DNA of 64,000 nucleotides, from contig CM067322.1 of NCBI GenBank assembly GCA_034231615.1, positions 58,410,938-58,474,937 of the forward strand, in the 5' to 3' direction. Both the position numbers and the translations under genes were made by a program. This stretch comes from Meghimatium bilineatum. Taxonomy: Eukaryota; Mollusca; Gastropoda; Stylommatophora; Philomycidae. A model generated the notes under the pieces. That model saw only the letters and a program-made list of their open reading frames with translations. It searched no databases and was not told the DNA's origin. Below, one piece after another: positions 12,101 through 20,550 of this stretch; within the stretch, counting starts at the first letter, position 1; each line of letters starts with the position of its first letter.

Positions 12101-15100
12101 CAGTGTACACATTGTGCTATTATTTTTATTGTGACTAATGTGCCATTCTTTATATTTCTCATAACATCTGCCCACTTTGTAACAACTGCATTGGCCACCC
12201 TTCCGATGCTTCTGCAGAACTGACTAGCTTCATTGTATGTCGACAGTGCTGCTGCATGTGTTGATGCAGAGGTGTCTGAGATATTGCCTGTCAAATCTCT
12301 TTCCAGCTGCTACCTCCACTTTCACGGACACAATCCCCAAAAGTTTTAGCCAGAATCAGCACGAGCAGTTGTATTTCTGTTTCCAGGGTGCACCATGAGG
12401 AGGTAATTATGGGATCTTGGTTATCTGCTAACCCTGGGTCCGCCGAGAGCAATGCTGTACCCTTTGCACTCAACATCTTATCTTGATAAAGACCTTTTTG
12501 TTCAAAACATCAATTCTGAGAATTGTTTCACGTAAAACTGTTATACAACAATTTTTTATTCAATCAAATATCATGTGCCTACCCACTTTTTTCTGAATTG
12601 TGAACGAAATGTGCAGCTTCATTCCAAGTTTGTTATAGTACGAGCAGTAAAGGTCACCAGCAGACAATGTTGCCAAAAAAACAAAACGGTTAATTTAATC
12701 GGAGATATCTGTTTAGTGAGCTTGCCAGCTACAGTACAGATAAAGATGTGTGTTTGTTACAAACTCCTGCCAAGGTCATGAGGGAGAGCTCTCAGTGTGT
12801 AGCGCACAGTTTGATTACAGCTTGGCTGCGATATCTGTGCCTTTTGGTCTGCCATATAACTTTTGGATCATTAGCCTGTGTAATGGAATAGCCAACTCAA
12901 TCCCCAAATCTCCTTAATGGCCTCATATGACATGCATGGAAGGTGAGTGATGCTATTCTTTGTCCATATGGGACTCCGAGCAACACACATGAGGTCCTAC
13001 ACTCAATTCAGCAGCCACTGCTCCTAACTAAGTGTTGAAATAATGACGACATTTCACGACTAACAGAACATCGACTCGTTTTATATGTAAGTACCTCACC
13101 CAAGTGTTACCTGGGAACCAAAATGAGAGCAAAGAATAAAAACACATTTACCTTCCATACAAATTGTAATAGGTGACTAAGGAGGTTAGATGGAGTTGGC
13201 TGTCCCATCCCACATATGATCAAAGAGACACAAAGTGATACTGAAGTTAAATATGTTCGGTTGAAAGGCGCAGATACCGCAGCAATGATGGAAACTGTGA
13301 CAACACATTCTAACTACATCCTGCTGATCTGCAGGAGCTTGAGAAAAATCGCAGAAGATGAAATTTAAGTATGGAAACTGCTGGTTGCTCTAAAATATTG
13401 GCCATAAAACAAATATTTCTCTTAGATCACAATTTCCACCAAAGGCAGATGTGTCGGGCAAATGCCGCAAATAAAATGGTTTTAAAGCGTATTTCCATTC
13501 TCTGGACTAAATCCAACTAGAAATTGTGTAGGACAATGTCATGTTACAAGGGAAATCCAGCGGAGAGTTTCTTCTTCATCATTTTTCAGTCAGATATCAG
13601 ATACCAATAACTTCAATGAATTGTGTGGTTCCTTCAGGTCATCCATGGAACCCCTCAAGTCTAGAAGAAATGCAGTCTCAGTGGGCCATATTTTCTCCTC
13701 TTGGTAGATTTGACACATATGAAGAATGTGTTCTGCAGTCTCTGGACTCCGTGGTAGTACAAGTGACGACGATAGAACTGTGGTAGTACACGTGACGATG
13801 ATAGAACTGTGGTAGTACAAGTGACGATGATAGAACTGTGGTAGTACAAGTGACGATGATAGAACTGTGGTAGTACAAGTGACGATGATAGAACTGTGGT
13901 AGTACATGTAATGATGATAGAACTGTGGTAGTACATGTAATGATGATAGAACTGTGGTAGTACAAGTGACGATGATAGAACTGTGGTAGTACATGTAATG
14001 ATGATAGAACTGTGGTAGTACATGTAATGATGATAGAACTGTGGTAGTACATGTAATAATGATGGAACTGTGGTAGTACATGTAATGATGATGGAAACTG
14101 TGGTAGAACATGTAATAATGATGGAACTGTGGTAGAACATGTAATAATGATGGAACTGTGGTAGTACATGTAATGATGATAGAACTGTGGTAGTACATGT
14201 AATAATGATGGAACTGTGGTAGTACATGTAATAATGATGGAACTGTGGTAGTACATGTAATGATGATGGAACTGTGGTAGTACATGTAATAATGATGGAA
14301 CTGTGGTAGTACATGTAATAATGATGGAACTGTGGTAGTACATGTAATGATTATGGAACTGTGGTAGTACATGTAATGATGATGGAACTGTGGAAGTACT
14401 GTGGAATCCATCTATAGCTCATACATTTCTAGCAAATTTCCTGTTACCAGCAAACCCCTCCATCACGAACGCCTTTTATACAGACATAACACAGCTGTTT
14501 ATAACACAAACATAACACAGACCTACCACAACCTGACACAGGTTGTAATCTGGTAAGTGAGTAATAAATGCTTCTTTCCCTGAATTTGCGCCTACCAACT
14601 TCATTTTCTTTTGATTATAAAGAAAATATGAGTATACTCAACAGAGAGGTTGTAAGCTGGTAAACAGTGTCTACTTTCATAGGCAACAACAGACCATCAT
14701 TATTCGACTTAGAAAGGCTTCTGCACGACTCCAGGGCCACTTGTACCGGATCAGGGTAGCCCATACAAATGAATGTCCATGCCGAGCAGGCATACAGATC
14801 CCTGAACACATACTCAAAGATTGTCCAGGATACAAAGAACTGCAAGGCAAGACATAGCCACACTAGACTGAACTGAGGCAAAAACTTTAGGGCAGCCGCT
14901 ATGACCTGGAGAAGACGGAGCTTCGTCCTGGCCACTGGCCTGAAGACCTAACACAACCAAAAGAATCCTGAATACAGAAACATGGTCTGCTGAAATGTCG
15001 ATGTGTCAGGAGTCAAGTTAACTATGTGATCATTGATGCCAACAAATAGAAGTTCTAAATTTTGAAAACTGATTTCGTTGGGTTCTGCTAACATCCTCCA

Positions 15101-15605
15101 CCCCACGCAATCATCTTTGTTGTCTGATTCTACAAACTCACTCCCTATACACAATCATTTCTTGTTTGATTCCACTAACCCACTGCATATACACGATCAT
15201 CTATAATATTAAGTTCGCCCGTGTGTTGCCGGGCCAGAAAGGGGAGCAAAGAATAACAACACTGTTTACCTTTCACGCATGTTGTAAAAGGCGACTAAGG
15301 AGGTTATGGGATGGAGTTGGCTGTCCCATCCCATATAGGGTCAGTGACCTAAAGCCATGCTAAAGTCGAATGTGTCAGGCTGAAAGGCGCAGATATCGCA
15401 GCAATGCTGTAAACCATGACACAACGCATTCCGTTCTCCGGACTACATCCTGCTAATCTGCAGGAGTTTGAGAACGAACGCAGAAGAAAAAAAGAATATT
15501 AAGTTAACCTCTGCTTCCATTTAGACATATGACCAACTACAAACAATTCATCTCACCTTCACAGTTATGTCTCCATCTTTGAACTCTGACTCAATCTTGT
15601 TTAGC
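1..15605 (-). CDS. DNMT1: DNMT1-type maintenance DNA methyltransferase, N-terminal half, nine exons, with an in-frame stop
   Basis: DNMT1 copies CpG methylation onto newly made DNA in the nucleus. Exons in transcript order: 15605-15557, 9824-9576, 8848-8767, 7352-7194, 6462-6345, 4698-4589, 3837-3719, 2170-2078, 128-1 (open at the window edge). They encode a DMAP1-binding-like segment, a Ser/Asn/Thr-rich linker, a PIP box, an acidic/basic linker and the RFTS domain up to the SKIVIEFL helix. All junctions use GT/AG, and phases agree from 8848 to 1. The 9576 donor ends in phase 0 while the 8848 acceptor needs phase 1, so a small exon or different splice may be missed between them. The upstream start exon(s) were not found above 15605. 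Codon 2132-2130 is TGA in place of a conserved Trp. An intact but mutated allele, a recent pseudogene, a base error, or a recoded transcript all remain possible. Family identification is firm. Confidence 0.9.
297..1506. mobile_element. piggyBac-like non-autonomous element with nested SINE
   Basis: Bounded by TTAA at 293-296 and 1507-1510. The ends are imperfect inverted repeats: CCTTTAGGACTC at the left and, on the other strand, CCTTTAGAGCCC at the right. No transposase ORF is visible. Without the nested SINE-A (1004-1283) and its duplicated target it is ~0.9 kb. TTAA targets and short CC-starting ends are characters of the piggyBac superfamily; assignment is inference. It lies in a DNMT1 intron. 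Confidence 0.6.
1004..1283 (-). mobile_element. SINE-A, full length
   Basis: A 280-bp element inside the piggyBac-like element. It is flanked by CTCACCACTGTCAT (990-1003) and CTCACAACTGTCAT (1284-1297), a 14-bp target-site duplication with one mismatch. In its own direction it starts CGCCCGTGTGTTGCCGG and ends in a GAA-rich tail. Confidence 0.8.
1511..2077. other. DNMT1 intron, no recognised feature
   Basis: AT-rich intronic sequence with a short C-run near 1773. No exon, repeat family member or inverted ends seen. Confidence 0.5.
2078..2170 (-). CDS. DNMT1: DNMT1 exon: RFTS domain carrying an in-frame TGA
   Basis: A 93-nt exon reading CRNMGPINE, stop, FVAGFDGGENALIGFST. The family reads [20 protein letters not shown] here, so TGA (2132-2130) replaces the first Trp of the WW pair. 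The rest of the exon, its phases (1 in, 1 out) and the flanking AG and GT are intact, so this is a single nonsense change, not general decay. Confidence 0.92.
2245..2560 (+). mobile_element. tRNA-derived SINE with duplicated head
   Basis: The head motif AGTTGATAGTGAG, similar to a tRNA A-box, occurs twice (about 2259 and 2313). The 3' body has AAACACTGCAAGGAAGGAA, also found at 10,110. Intronic in DNMT1. Confidence 0.6.
2775..2940 (+). mobile_element. SINE-B
   Basis: Near full-length copy: GAAGATGGATGTGTTAGACC head through GAGAATGAACACTG at the tail. DNMT1 intron. Confidence 0.7.
3000..3240 (-). mobile_element. LINE fragment, reverse transcriptase core (family Y)
   Basis: Degenerate minus-strand reading with NADDTILIEGSEQQLQALL and DMVVQASENKGISL, the YADD catalytic box region of a non-LTR reverse transcriptase. 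It matches the plus-strand copy at 25.5 kb. Truncated at both ends. Confidence 0.8.
3295..3640 (+). mobile_element. LINE fragment, C-terminal region after reverse transcriptase
   Basis: Broken frame with ENQRLKWFRHLMRMNQ and GKGRPRRKWIKGV, patterns typical of the end of non-LTR reverse transcriptase ORFs. It has internal stops and lies on the opposite strand to the neighbouring LINE piece at 3.0-3.2 kb. Confidence 0.7.
3719..3837 (-). CDS. DNMT1: DNMT1 exon: RFTS domain with altered zinc ligand
   Basis: A 119-nt exon containing CAFDTCLIERNKYLYFSGVL and KPIFEEDASPEG, matching the family's HLCPIDTGLIEKN and FFSG regions. At the start the order is S-V-Y-D-K-N-T-H. Vertebrate DNMT1 has Cys where this Asp lies, and that Cys (with the His four residues on, which is kept) is a zinc ligand. 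The donor GTATGG is weaker than the others. Confidence 0.93.
4148..4312 (-). mobile_element. SINE-B, left arm of inverted pair
   Basis: Full-length-like copy with head pointing right (CATCTTCGG near 4306). It faces the copy at 4348-4505 with about 35 bp between them. Confidence 0.75.
4348..4505 (+). mobile_element. SINE-B, right arm of inverted pair
   Basis: Begins CGCCGAAGACGGGATGTG and ends ATGAACGCTGAAAAAAGAAG, only about 85 bp from the DNMT1 exon at 4589. It forms a head-to-head inverted repeat with 4148-4312. Confidence 0.75.
4589..4698 (-). CDS. DNMT1: DNMT1 exon: RFTS domain
   Basis: A 110-nt exon reading VEEFIALTDPKLSLFTGNED and then RPQHKITNF. It corresponds to the family stretch with KLSIF and LPQHKLTCF. 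Phase 0 entry, phase 2 exit at GTAAGT. Confidence 0.93.
4885..5035 (-). mobile_element. SINE-A, degenerate
   Basis: Retains CCTTAGTCACCACTTAC and CTATGCATGGTAAGTGGCAG, diverged from full-length copies. DNMT1 intron. Confidence 0.5.
5375..5475 (-). mobile_element. SINE-A, 3' portion only
   Basis: Keeps GTCATGGTTTACAGATTGAC and the CCTGACACATCCAACTTCAG block. Confidence 0.6.
5700..5945 (-). mobile_element. SINE-A, degenerate
   Basis: Diverged copy with ACATCCAACTTCAGTATAAC and ACAACATGCATGGCATGCC; ends near GAGTCCGGCAACATTTGCCC. Confidence 0.6.
6345..6462 (-). CDS. DNMT1: DNMT1 exon: start of RFTS domain
   Basis: A 118-nt exon containing PERCNECLKYMDDQELKLF. The C-x-x-C pair and the YxDD motif match the zinc-binding start of the replication-foci-targeting sequence (RFTS), which binds ubiquitylated histone H3 and autoinhibits the catalytic domain. 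It ends in phase 0 at GTAAGT. Confidence 0.92.
6527..6885. repeat. Minisatellite, 51-bp unit, about 7 copies
   Basis: Tandem units containing ATAGCTGCGAGCAGATA and CTCTTGACACATGATG. The 51-bp period is divisible by three, which keeps a 152-codon minus-strand frame (6965-6507) open; its repeated SYLLAAIGIISSSSCVK is a by-product. The same unit occurs at 43.3 kb in the opposite orientation, so it belongs to a dispersed element. It lies just upstream of the first RFTS exon. Confidence 0.9.
6885..6970 (-). mobile_element. Fragment of dispersed element D flanking the 51-bp array
   Basis: On the minus strand it reads GITLVEEDLYFCQK, related to HLSYTTEKNLCLCQKR at 43.2 kb. This links the 6.5-kb array to the element at 37.6-38.6 and 42.9-43.6 kb. 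Confidence 0.5.
7194..7352 (-). CDS. DNMT1: DNMT1 exon: charged linker
   Basis: A 159-nt exon rich in Lys, Asp and Glu, including the stretch CDKCPDESDDKENSHKRAK. It sits between PIP box and RFTS as in the family. Entry and exit are both phase 2. The short basic run HKRAK could serve nuclear import; that is inference. Confidence 0.8.
7353..8330. other. DNMT1 intron, nothing recognised
   Basis: No exon-like frame with splice sites and no member of the repeat families defined here. The stretch 7571-7861 is open on the plus strand but resembles no family I know. Confidence 0.4.
8331..8595. repeat. Minisatellite, ~34-bp unit, about 8 copies
   Basis: Units of AATAGGAACCACCAAATCAA plus TCAAACAAACACAG with length variants. 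Intronic. Confidence 0.9.
8767..8848 (-). CDS. DNMT1: DNMT1 exon: PCNA-interacting peptide
   Basis: An 82-nt exon coding KQPTIMSLFSG near its end. This fits the PIP-box pattern Q-x-x-I-x-x-(aromatic/hydrophobic)-F and lines up with the vertebrate DNMT1 peptide that tethers the enzyme to PCNA at replication forks. The exon ends in phase 2 at GTGAGT and joins 7352 correctly. Confidence 0.85.
8915..9200. mobile_element. piggyBac-like element, partial second copy
   Basis: Starts at TTAACCTTACAGGCTC and shares GAAGTAAAGCTTATA and AATTCCTTTACACATTAC with 297-620. The right end is not found; it runs into a 28-bp tandem repeat. Confidence 0.55.
9198..9285. repeat. 28-bp tandem repeat, 3 copies
   Basis: Unit ATCAAATGTAGTGTAGCATT plus GGCAAGTG, at the broken edge of the piggyBac-like copy. 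Confidence 0.85.
9320..9548 (+). mobile_element. SINE-A, near full length
   Basis: Lacks the extreme head; ends GAACGCAGAAGAAAAAT, 28 bp before the donor side of DNMT1 exon 9576-9824. Confidence 0.75.
9576..9824 (-). CDS. DNMT1: DNMT1 exon: end of DMAP1-binding segment and low-complexity linker
   Basis: A 249-nt exon (83 codons), fully open, beginning KGFYKKSINTNG and continuing as a Ser/Thr/Asn-rich, probably disordered stretch. The donor is GTAAGA. The family's equivalent stretch between the DMAP1-binding domain and the PIP box is poorly conserved, so assignment rests on position and the GFYKK link to the previous exon. Confidence 0.7.
9950..10160 (+). mobile_element. tRNA-derived SINE
   Basis: Head GCGGTGGCCTAGCTGATAGT (A-box-like) and GCTGGGTTCCAAAC (B-box-like), then a non-tRNA body with GGAAGGTAAACACAGCAAGG. 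Same family as 2245-2560. Confidence 0.7.
10161..10640. other. DNMT1 intron, nothing recognised
   Basis: Includes a small direct repeat of ATGTACCTGTGGGTTGCA near 10,458-10,496. No other structure seen. Confidence 0.4.
10645..11335 (-). mobile_element. SINE-A cluster with an internal foreign segment
   Basis: A nearly complete SINE-A runs 10,734-10,891 and resumes at 11,139-11,245, interrupted by ~250 bp of AT-rich DNA. It is bracketed by two similar SINE-A head pieces (10,645-10,733 and 11,255-11,335) that both carry GTGCCAATAACACACAGGC, suggesting a SINE inserted into or recombined with an older copy. Confidence 0.6.
11385..12480. repeat. ~1.1-kb dispersed repeat R, copy 1
   Basis: Starts TTTGTTTGTTTTGCATTCGC and ends near GGGTCCGCCGAGAGCAATGC. 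The same order of blocks is found at 22,685-23,935. It contains two units of an internal repeat around AACTCAACAGTAGAGTTGGG. No intact long frame; class unknown. Confidence 0.75.
12790..12990 (-). mobile_element. SINE-A, degenerate
   Basis: Keeps GACATGCATGGAAGGTGAG and GAGCAACACACATGAG. Confidence 0.6.
13170..13375 (+). mobile_element. SINE-A, partial
   Basis: Keeps GACTAAGGAGGTTAGATGG through GCAGGAGCTTGAG and a GAA-type tail. Confidence 0.7.
13440..13570 (+). mobile_element. SINE-B, partial
   Basis: AGGCAGATGTGTCGGGCAAA head; the 3' part is diverged. Confidence 0.6.
13590..13750 (-). mobile_element. LINE fragment, C-terminal region (family H)
   Basis: Minus-strand reading TAEHILHMCQIYQEE then WPTETAFLLDLRGSMDDLK. 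This is the Cys/His-containing end seen in many non-LTR retrotransposon ORF2 proteins (EHILxxCPxY pattern). A minisatellite has expanded at its upstream edge. Confidence 0.75.
13751..14400. repeat. Minisatellite, 29-bp unit, about 22 copies
   Basis: Unit TGGTAGTACATGTAATGATG plus ATAGAACTG with two main variants (ACAAGTGACG and ACATGTAATG). A 29-bp unit cycles through all three frames, so three overlapping open frames on the minus strand are artefacts. Confidence 0.95.
14690..14960 (+). mobile_element. LINE fragment, C-terminal region (family H)
   Basis: RLRKASARLQGHLYRIRVAH then CPCRAGIQIPEHILKDCPGY, ending in stops. Related to, but opposite in strand from, the piece at 13.6 kb. Confidence 0.8.
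15216..15494 (+). mobile_element. SINE-A, full length, clean target-site duplication
   Basis: Flanked by AATATTAAGTT at 15205-15215 and 15495-15505. It starts CGCCCGTGTGTTGCCGGGCC and ends CGCAGAAGAAAAAAAG. This copy defines element limits and direction. It sits 50 bp from DNMT1 exon 15557-15605. Confidence 0.9.
15557..15605 (-). CDS. DNMT1: DNMT1 exon: part of DMAP1-binding domain
   Basis: A 49-nt exon reading LNKIESEFKDGDITVK, preceded by a pyrimidine-rich tract and AG and followed by GTGAG. The SEFKDGDIT pattern followed by GFYKK in the next exon resembles the DMAP1-binding motif shared by DNMT1 and DIP2 proteins. It joins exon 9824-9576 in phase 0. Because the motif is short, a DIP2-like origin cannot be excluded from this exon alone; order and strand favour DNMT1. 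Confidence 0.65.
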
Positions 15606-15639
15606 CTGAAATTCAAAAAATATTAATATTCTTGCTAAA

Positions 15640-15765
15640 GTCAGATGTGTCAGGACAGAAGTCACAAATATGACATCAAAGCTGTAAGCTGTGACACCAA
15701 TGCACTACATTCTCCAGACTACATTCTGCTTAGATGCAGGAGTTTTAAAACAAACGCAGACTTAG
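15640..15765 (+). mobile_element. SINE-A, 3' portion
   Basis: GTCAGATGTGTCAGGACAG through GCAGGAGTTTTAAAACAAAC. Confidence 0.6.
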
Positions 15766-15804
15766 AAAGAATATAAACAACATAAAAATCAATGTCAGTT
15801 TTAG

Positions 15805-16150
15805 TCTTGTCTGCATTCTTTCTCAAATTCCTGCTTATATACAGGAGATAGTCCATACAACGGAATATACTATGTCATGATTAAATTGACATTAAGCACA
15901 TGTGTTACGCAAACCGAAAGGGGAGCAAAGAATAGCAACACCACGACCCTTGACCCATGCATGTCATAAAAGGCAACTAAGGTTTGGGGAAAGAGTTTCA
16001 GTCTCACCTCATAGGTTGAATTTACCAAAATATCCATGATGAAATTGGATGTGGCAGACCAAAAGCAGATATTGCAACCAAGCTGTAAAACATGATACAA
16101 TGCATTCCGCTATCCTGACTACATTCTAGCAACCAGGAAACGTTTAAGAA
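15805..16150. mobile_element. Two SINE-A pieces in opposite orientations
   Basis: A minus-oriented 3' piece (15,805-15,890) abuts a plus-oriented copy (15,897-16,150) that begins CACATGTGTTACGCAAACCG. Both are degenerate. Confidence 0.55.
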
Positions 16151-16382
16151 TGAAAACAGAAAAATTATTCCAATAAATTAAACGATTGCAAAGTTTCACA
16201 TTTAAACTTTACCACGAAACCAAAGGCCATCGGTTTTCCTTTGGTAAAAGACAGGCAGACATTTTCAACCAGTTGCTATACTCATTTAGCGACATATAAC
16301 ATATGATGTTTAATGTTTACATGACCGGAATTAACAAATGATAGCTAGTGATATTTTTTTATTCATAGTAGATATAGTAACA

Positions 16383-17535
16383 CAGCATTCATAGACTTAA
16401 CAAAAGAATTTAACATGGTAAGTAGGAAGGAGCTGTGGTAGATGATGTGTATTAGCCCCTACAATACTTAACATCATGTGCTCTGCTATGTTGGATGATG
16501 CTTTTAGAGATCTAAACTTGGGAGTAGACATATATAGCATCCATGGAAAATTATTCAACCTTTGGCGGCTCCGAGAAAAAAACAAAGTCAAATCACACAC
16601 AATCAGGGATCTCTTATTTGCTGATGACTGTGCCCTAAATGCCAACTCTGAGGCTGATCTACAAAGTATTATAGACAGATTCTTCAAATCTTGTACCAAC
16701 ATTGGACTTTCTATTAACATGGATAAAACATACGCCATGTTACAACTTTGACCAGCACCTGGCAAAAGTTATCACGAGACCTGCATAAAGGTAAATGGTG
16801 TAGCCCTGAAAGTTTTGAATAGATTCACATACCTAGGTAGCACTTTATCACAAAATGCCAACGTTGATGATGAAGTGTATACAATGATTGCCAAGGCAAA
16901 CATTACTTTCGGCAGATTGTACGCAAATGTGGCATAGAAATGGCATTAACCAACAGACTAAGCTGAATGTTTACAGAGCAGTGGTACTCCCAGTGCTGTT
17001 ATACGCTAGTGAAACATGGACTCTGTATAGACGTCATGTGAGGAAACGCAATCACTGTCACACAACTTTCTCAGAAAAGTTATGAACATCAGATGGCAAG
17101 ACAAGATTCCGGTTACCACAGTCATTGACAGATCTGGTATCCCTAGGATTGACACTATCCTGATGCAGACACAGATTCATTGGGCAGGTCATGTGGTACG
17201 TATGCTAATACTTCTCTATTAGCATCTGATACTTCTCTATGGTCAGCTGGAGAAGGGTACATGATCTCAAGGTAGCCTGTCAAAAAGGGTGCATCATCTT
17301 GTGAAAATAGGAGAAATGCAGCAGCTCACAGCGGAGAGTAGCTAGAAAGTCACGGACAGACCAAAAATCATCTATGGTGGTTATTCTATGTCCAAACTGT
17401 TCAAGCTCATTTGCGGCTCGAAAAGGGCTCATTAGCCATCATAGGAACTCATAGGCAAGGACATATCTCAAACTGAATTTCAGTGGATGTAACAAATAGT
17501 CATAATTACTTGTTATGGACGAACAACAAAGACGT
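16383..17535 (+). mobile_element. LINE, 3' half of ORF2 and 3' UTR (family C), degenerate
   Basis: The frame has LLFADDCALNANSEADLQ (reverse transcriptase catalytic box), then LPVLLYASETWTLYRRHVRK, and near 17,390 a Cys2-His2-like end, CPNCSSSFAARKGLISHH. Frameshifts and stops break it. The 3' end matches the better copy at 47,641-48,793. No nearby gene uses it. Confidence 0.9.
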
Positions 17536-17712
17536 TATGGGATGGAGTTGGCTGTCTCATCCTAAATAGGATAAAAGCAACCCAGAAGTCATGCTGAAGT
17601 TGGATGTTTCAGGCCGAAAGGTGCAGATATCGTAGCAAAGCTGTAAACCATGACACAATGCACTCTGGTTTCCCGACTACATCCCGCTAATTTGCAGAAG
17701 TTCAAGAATGAA
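17536..17712 (+). mobile_element. SINE-A, partial
   Basis: GGGATGGAGTTGGCTGTCTC through AATTTGCAGAAGTTCAAGAA. It directly follows the LINE 3' end. Confidence 0.7.
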
Positions 17713-17899
17713 CAGTGTGCTATTTATAGCACAGTGAAGAATCAAAAGCAACTTTTACTGAATATTCACTCCCTGCATTGTCCTCCATCAACAGGTTACT
17801 TTTTCTCTGTCACGGTCTGCCTTCTCATTACCCCATGCTCTGCATTACCTACCATGGGTGATGATGACTTCACAGGTTACTGATGATGGTCAGGCTAAT

Positions 17900-18480
17900 G
17901 ATGAATAACGTATTGTTACATGGGTGGTGGCAACATTATTGTCAATTTATATTTATTATTGACTCTTTGCTCTTCTTTTCGTGCTCGCCAAAGTCATTTT
18001 ATTTGCCTACTATAATTTAAATTCATATTTGCAGTTTTTTTAAATTATGGGCCTAATTAATTTAATTACTTAGTCGATCTGAATCAACGGGGCATGCATA
18101 GAATAGACTAACTTGAGCGTTAGGCCTCAGCCTTACTATGCCCAACACATGCCTATTTATTTATTACTAGTAGTATTAGTTATCAAGGCCCCTAAGCATG
18201 TTTTGTTTTAATTAGAATAATGAATAATTATTATTATTAAATATTAAATCACATCAAATGTTATTTTTATTTTTATGCCAATCTTCACATTTTTATCAGA
18301 CTTGCCTGCTCATACAATCTGCATCAATTTTATTTAGAAACTGCAGAATATCTAACAAACAAATGCAAATGGAATTATACAGAAAGTAGGCAAACTTCGC
18401 GCTATTTCAACAACCGGAACTCTTCTTCCTGTCCAAGGTTACCACTCAATATTTTAGACAAGAACTTGTTCAGAAGACAA
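17900..18480. other. AT-rich spacer, nothing recognised
   Basis: No coding or repeat signature seen. Confidence 0.4.
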
Positions 18481-18481
18481 A

Positions 18482-18625
18482 TCATCATCAGGTGCCTTGC
18501 TGCATCAAAGTCGTTGTTGTTTCCTTGTCGTGCCAGGTTGTCAAACTTCTAATATTTTCTCTGGAGGTGGCTCTGTTGCCTTCAATTTTGTCTGTTGTGA
18601 CTATGTTCTCTAAACCAGACAAATA
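18482..18625 (-). mobile_element. LINE 3' end (family Y)
   Basis: Minus reading GLENIVTTDKIEGNRATS then SLTTWHDKETTT, ending at a CATCATCA tail. Same end as 31.3 and 53.4 kb. Confidence 0.75.
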
Positions 18626-18774
18626 CAAATACAAATCCAAAAAGCCCAGAAAAAATGTATTTGTTCGTGACCATCGACAATATAAGTCTTTTTTTTTCTT
18701 TTCGTTGTATACCCCTTTGTGCATTGCAGCGTCAGAGGTAGAATAGTTCTCTGGGGGTGGCTTTTTGTGCGCTT

Positions 18775-18940
18775 CATATGTTTATTTTCGTTGACTCATT
18801 TATTTCTGTAATTCATCGTAAAATGGTCAGCTCCTGGATTTGTAACCATCAGTCTTCAATCCTGTATAGTAATTCTTTTCAAGGAAGACTGTCTGATGGT
18901 AGTCTGGAAGCATGTAAAAACCACTTAATCTGTTGTCATT
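18775..18940 (-). repeat. Unclassified dispersed repeat, shared with 34.4 kb
   Basis: Minus strand contains ATGCTTCCAGACTACCATCA, also at 34,430. The similarity continues as a coding-like stretch (WITEINES, NIYEAHKK) for about 160 bp. Confidence 0.55.
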
Positions 18941-18954
18941 TTATATAATAATTT

Positions 18955-20345
18955 CAGGTTGTGAAATGATCAGACTAGTTAATTTATTTATTGACTTAGC
19001 TGAAATAGAGGATATATCATCCGCCGGAATCTTCTCCTCTTTGATTAGATGTCTTCATTCTATTGGATTGACAGAGGAGTGCTTGAATGAATGTTTAATT
19101 TTTGTTTTTTTGTGATGGTACAGCGGTAATGTTGGGTTCTCGTAGAAAACAATGTTATTAAAAGATAAATGTCCATCATTAATTGTTTGACACTGTGCTA
19201 AGCATAATCTGGAATTATCTGTCCACGATGCTGGTAAGAATGTTTCTGGAATTAATAGATTCAAATAATTTATTGACAAGTGATACGTTTTTATCACGCA
19301 TCGCCAAAAGAATAATTGCGAACTCCATGTATGTGCCAGTTCACTGGAAGCGAAGTTGTTGAAAATTCAACGAATATTAAGCTTAATATTCGTTGGGTAG
19401 AATCCAACTTTCGCTCAGTATCTGCAGTTTTGTAGGATTATAAAGACTTAGTTTGTCATTTTAGAAATCCTAAAGATGATAATTCCAGAGATAAAAAAAA
19501 GAAGATAGGTGCACATATGAGGGATTGATGAAGAAGATTACTATTGTTTAGTTTATTTTAGACTTAGGATAGATGTGCGATACACTTCAAAAGCTCTTTG
19601 AACAGAGCATGACATCGCAAAAACGAAACATAACTTTTAATTGTGCCAATAAAGCAATTAAACGCACTATACAGTTGTTTGTAGATATGAGATCATATCC
19701 CGGACAGTACTATAAGGAAACCGCCCAAGCTGCAAAGTCTCTAGTCCAAGAAATTCTTATTTACAAAAGAGATAGAAAAGATAACCAACTAATATGCCCT
19801 GTTTCCTTTTATGATAACTTGGAGACTTCACTAAAACAACGACAGCTCGAATATAAAGAAGCTGATTTACTCAAGTGAGCCCTTTGTGTTTGAGGAAAAA
19901 CAGTTGTCTGAAGAAACACACAATTTTGTAATATATGACGAAGAAGCAATTAGACATTTGTCAATGCGGTTTCGTTTGAACGACAGAAATATAATACATA
20001 GAATCTTGGAATAAAAGGAGGAAAAATACTTTCAAACCTTCAATTCACAATCTTGACATCACTCCGATCTTCTCAAGTAAACTTGCAAGAGATTTCTCAC
20101 AGCTGAACATGATTGCAACACCTTTAAAATCGTCATTACTGATTAAGATTATATCAGCAGTTATGTTTATCAAGATAGTTGACCCACTCTCTGTCAATTT
20201 TATCCTACTAAATGTGTTGAATCCTGGCTGCTTTTTGGGCACCACGCAGCAACAGATTACAAAAGCAAGGAAAGAAACAGAAATATTGAACTTTCTAAAG
20301 GCATGGATAAATTATGGCCTTTATGATAAATCTGGCTACAGTAAG
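18955..20345 (+). pseudogene. hAT-superfamily transposase remnant (KIAA1586/ZNF862-like)
   Basis: Broken plus-strand coding blocks in family order: DLAEIEDISSAGIFSSLIRC, then CDGTAVMLGS, ILDLG and MCDTLQKLFEQSM, IKRTIQLFVDMRSYPGQYYK, FRLNDRNIIHRIL, and the C-terminal dimerisation part SQLNMIATPLKSSLLIKIIS followed in another frame by GHHAATDYKSKERNR. At least four frameshifts and several stops. hAT proteins move DNA by cut and paste; this copy cannot. Terminal repeats were not identified. The identification rests on recognising the domain order from memory. Confidence 0.8.
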
Positions 20346-20399
20346 TTTTATATTAATGTATTTTTGTATGTATGTCTGTATGTGTGGAGGTTGTGAGGC

Positions 20400-20550
20400 C
20401 CATATATATATGGAAAGGTGTGAGTGGTTCTTTTTGTTGCTCGTTCACATACTCAACACTAACCTCAAACCTATTAGTAGTCTCTTATGACATGCATGGC
20501 AGATCAAAGTGTTAATATTCTTCGCTCCTCCTTCTGACACTGTCAAAACA
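20400..20550 (-). mobile_element. SINE-A, head portion, degenerate
   Basis: Keeps TATGACATGCATGGCAGATC and TTCTTCGCTCCTCC. Confidence 0.5.

Noticed and set aside
13590-14411. Long minus-strand open frames over the 29-bp array
   Set aside because: All three frames are open because the unit lacks stops; only the LINE-derived end below 13,750 resembles protein.
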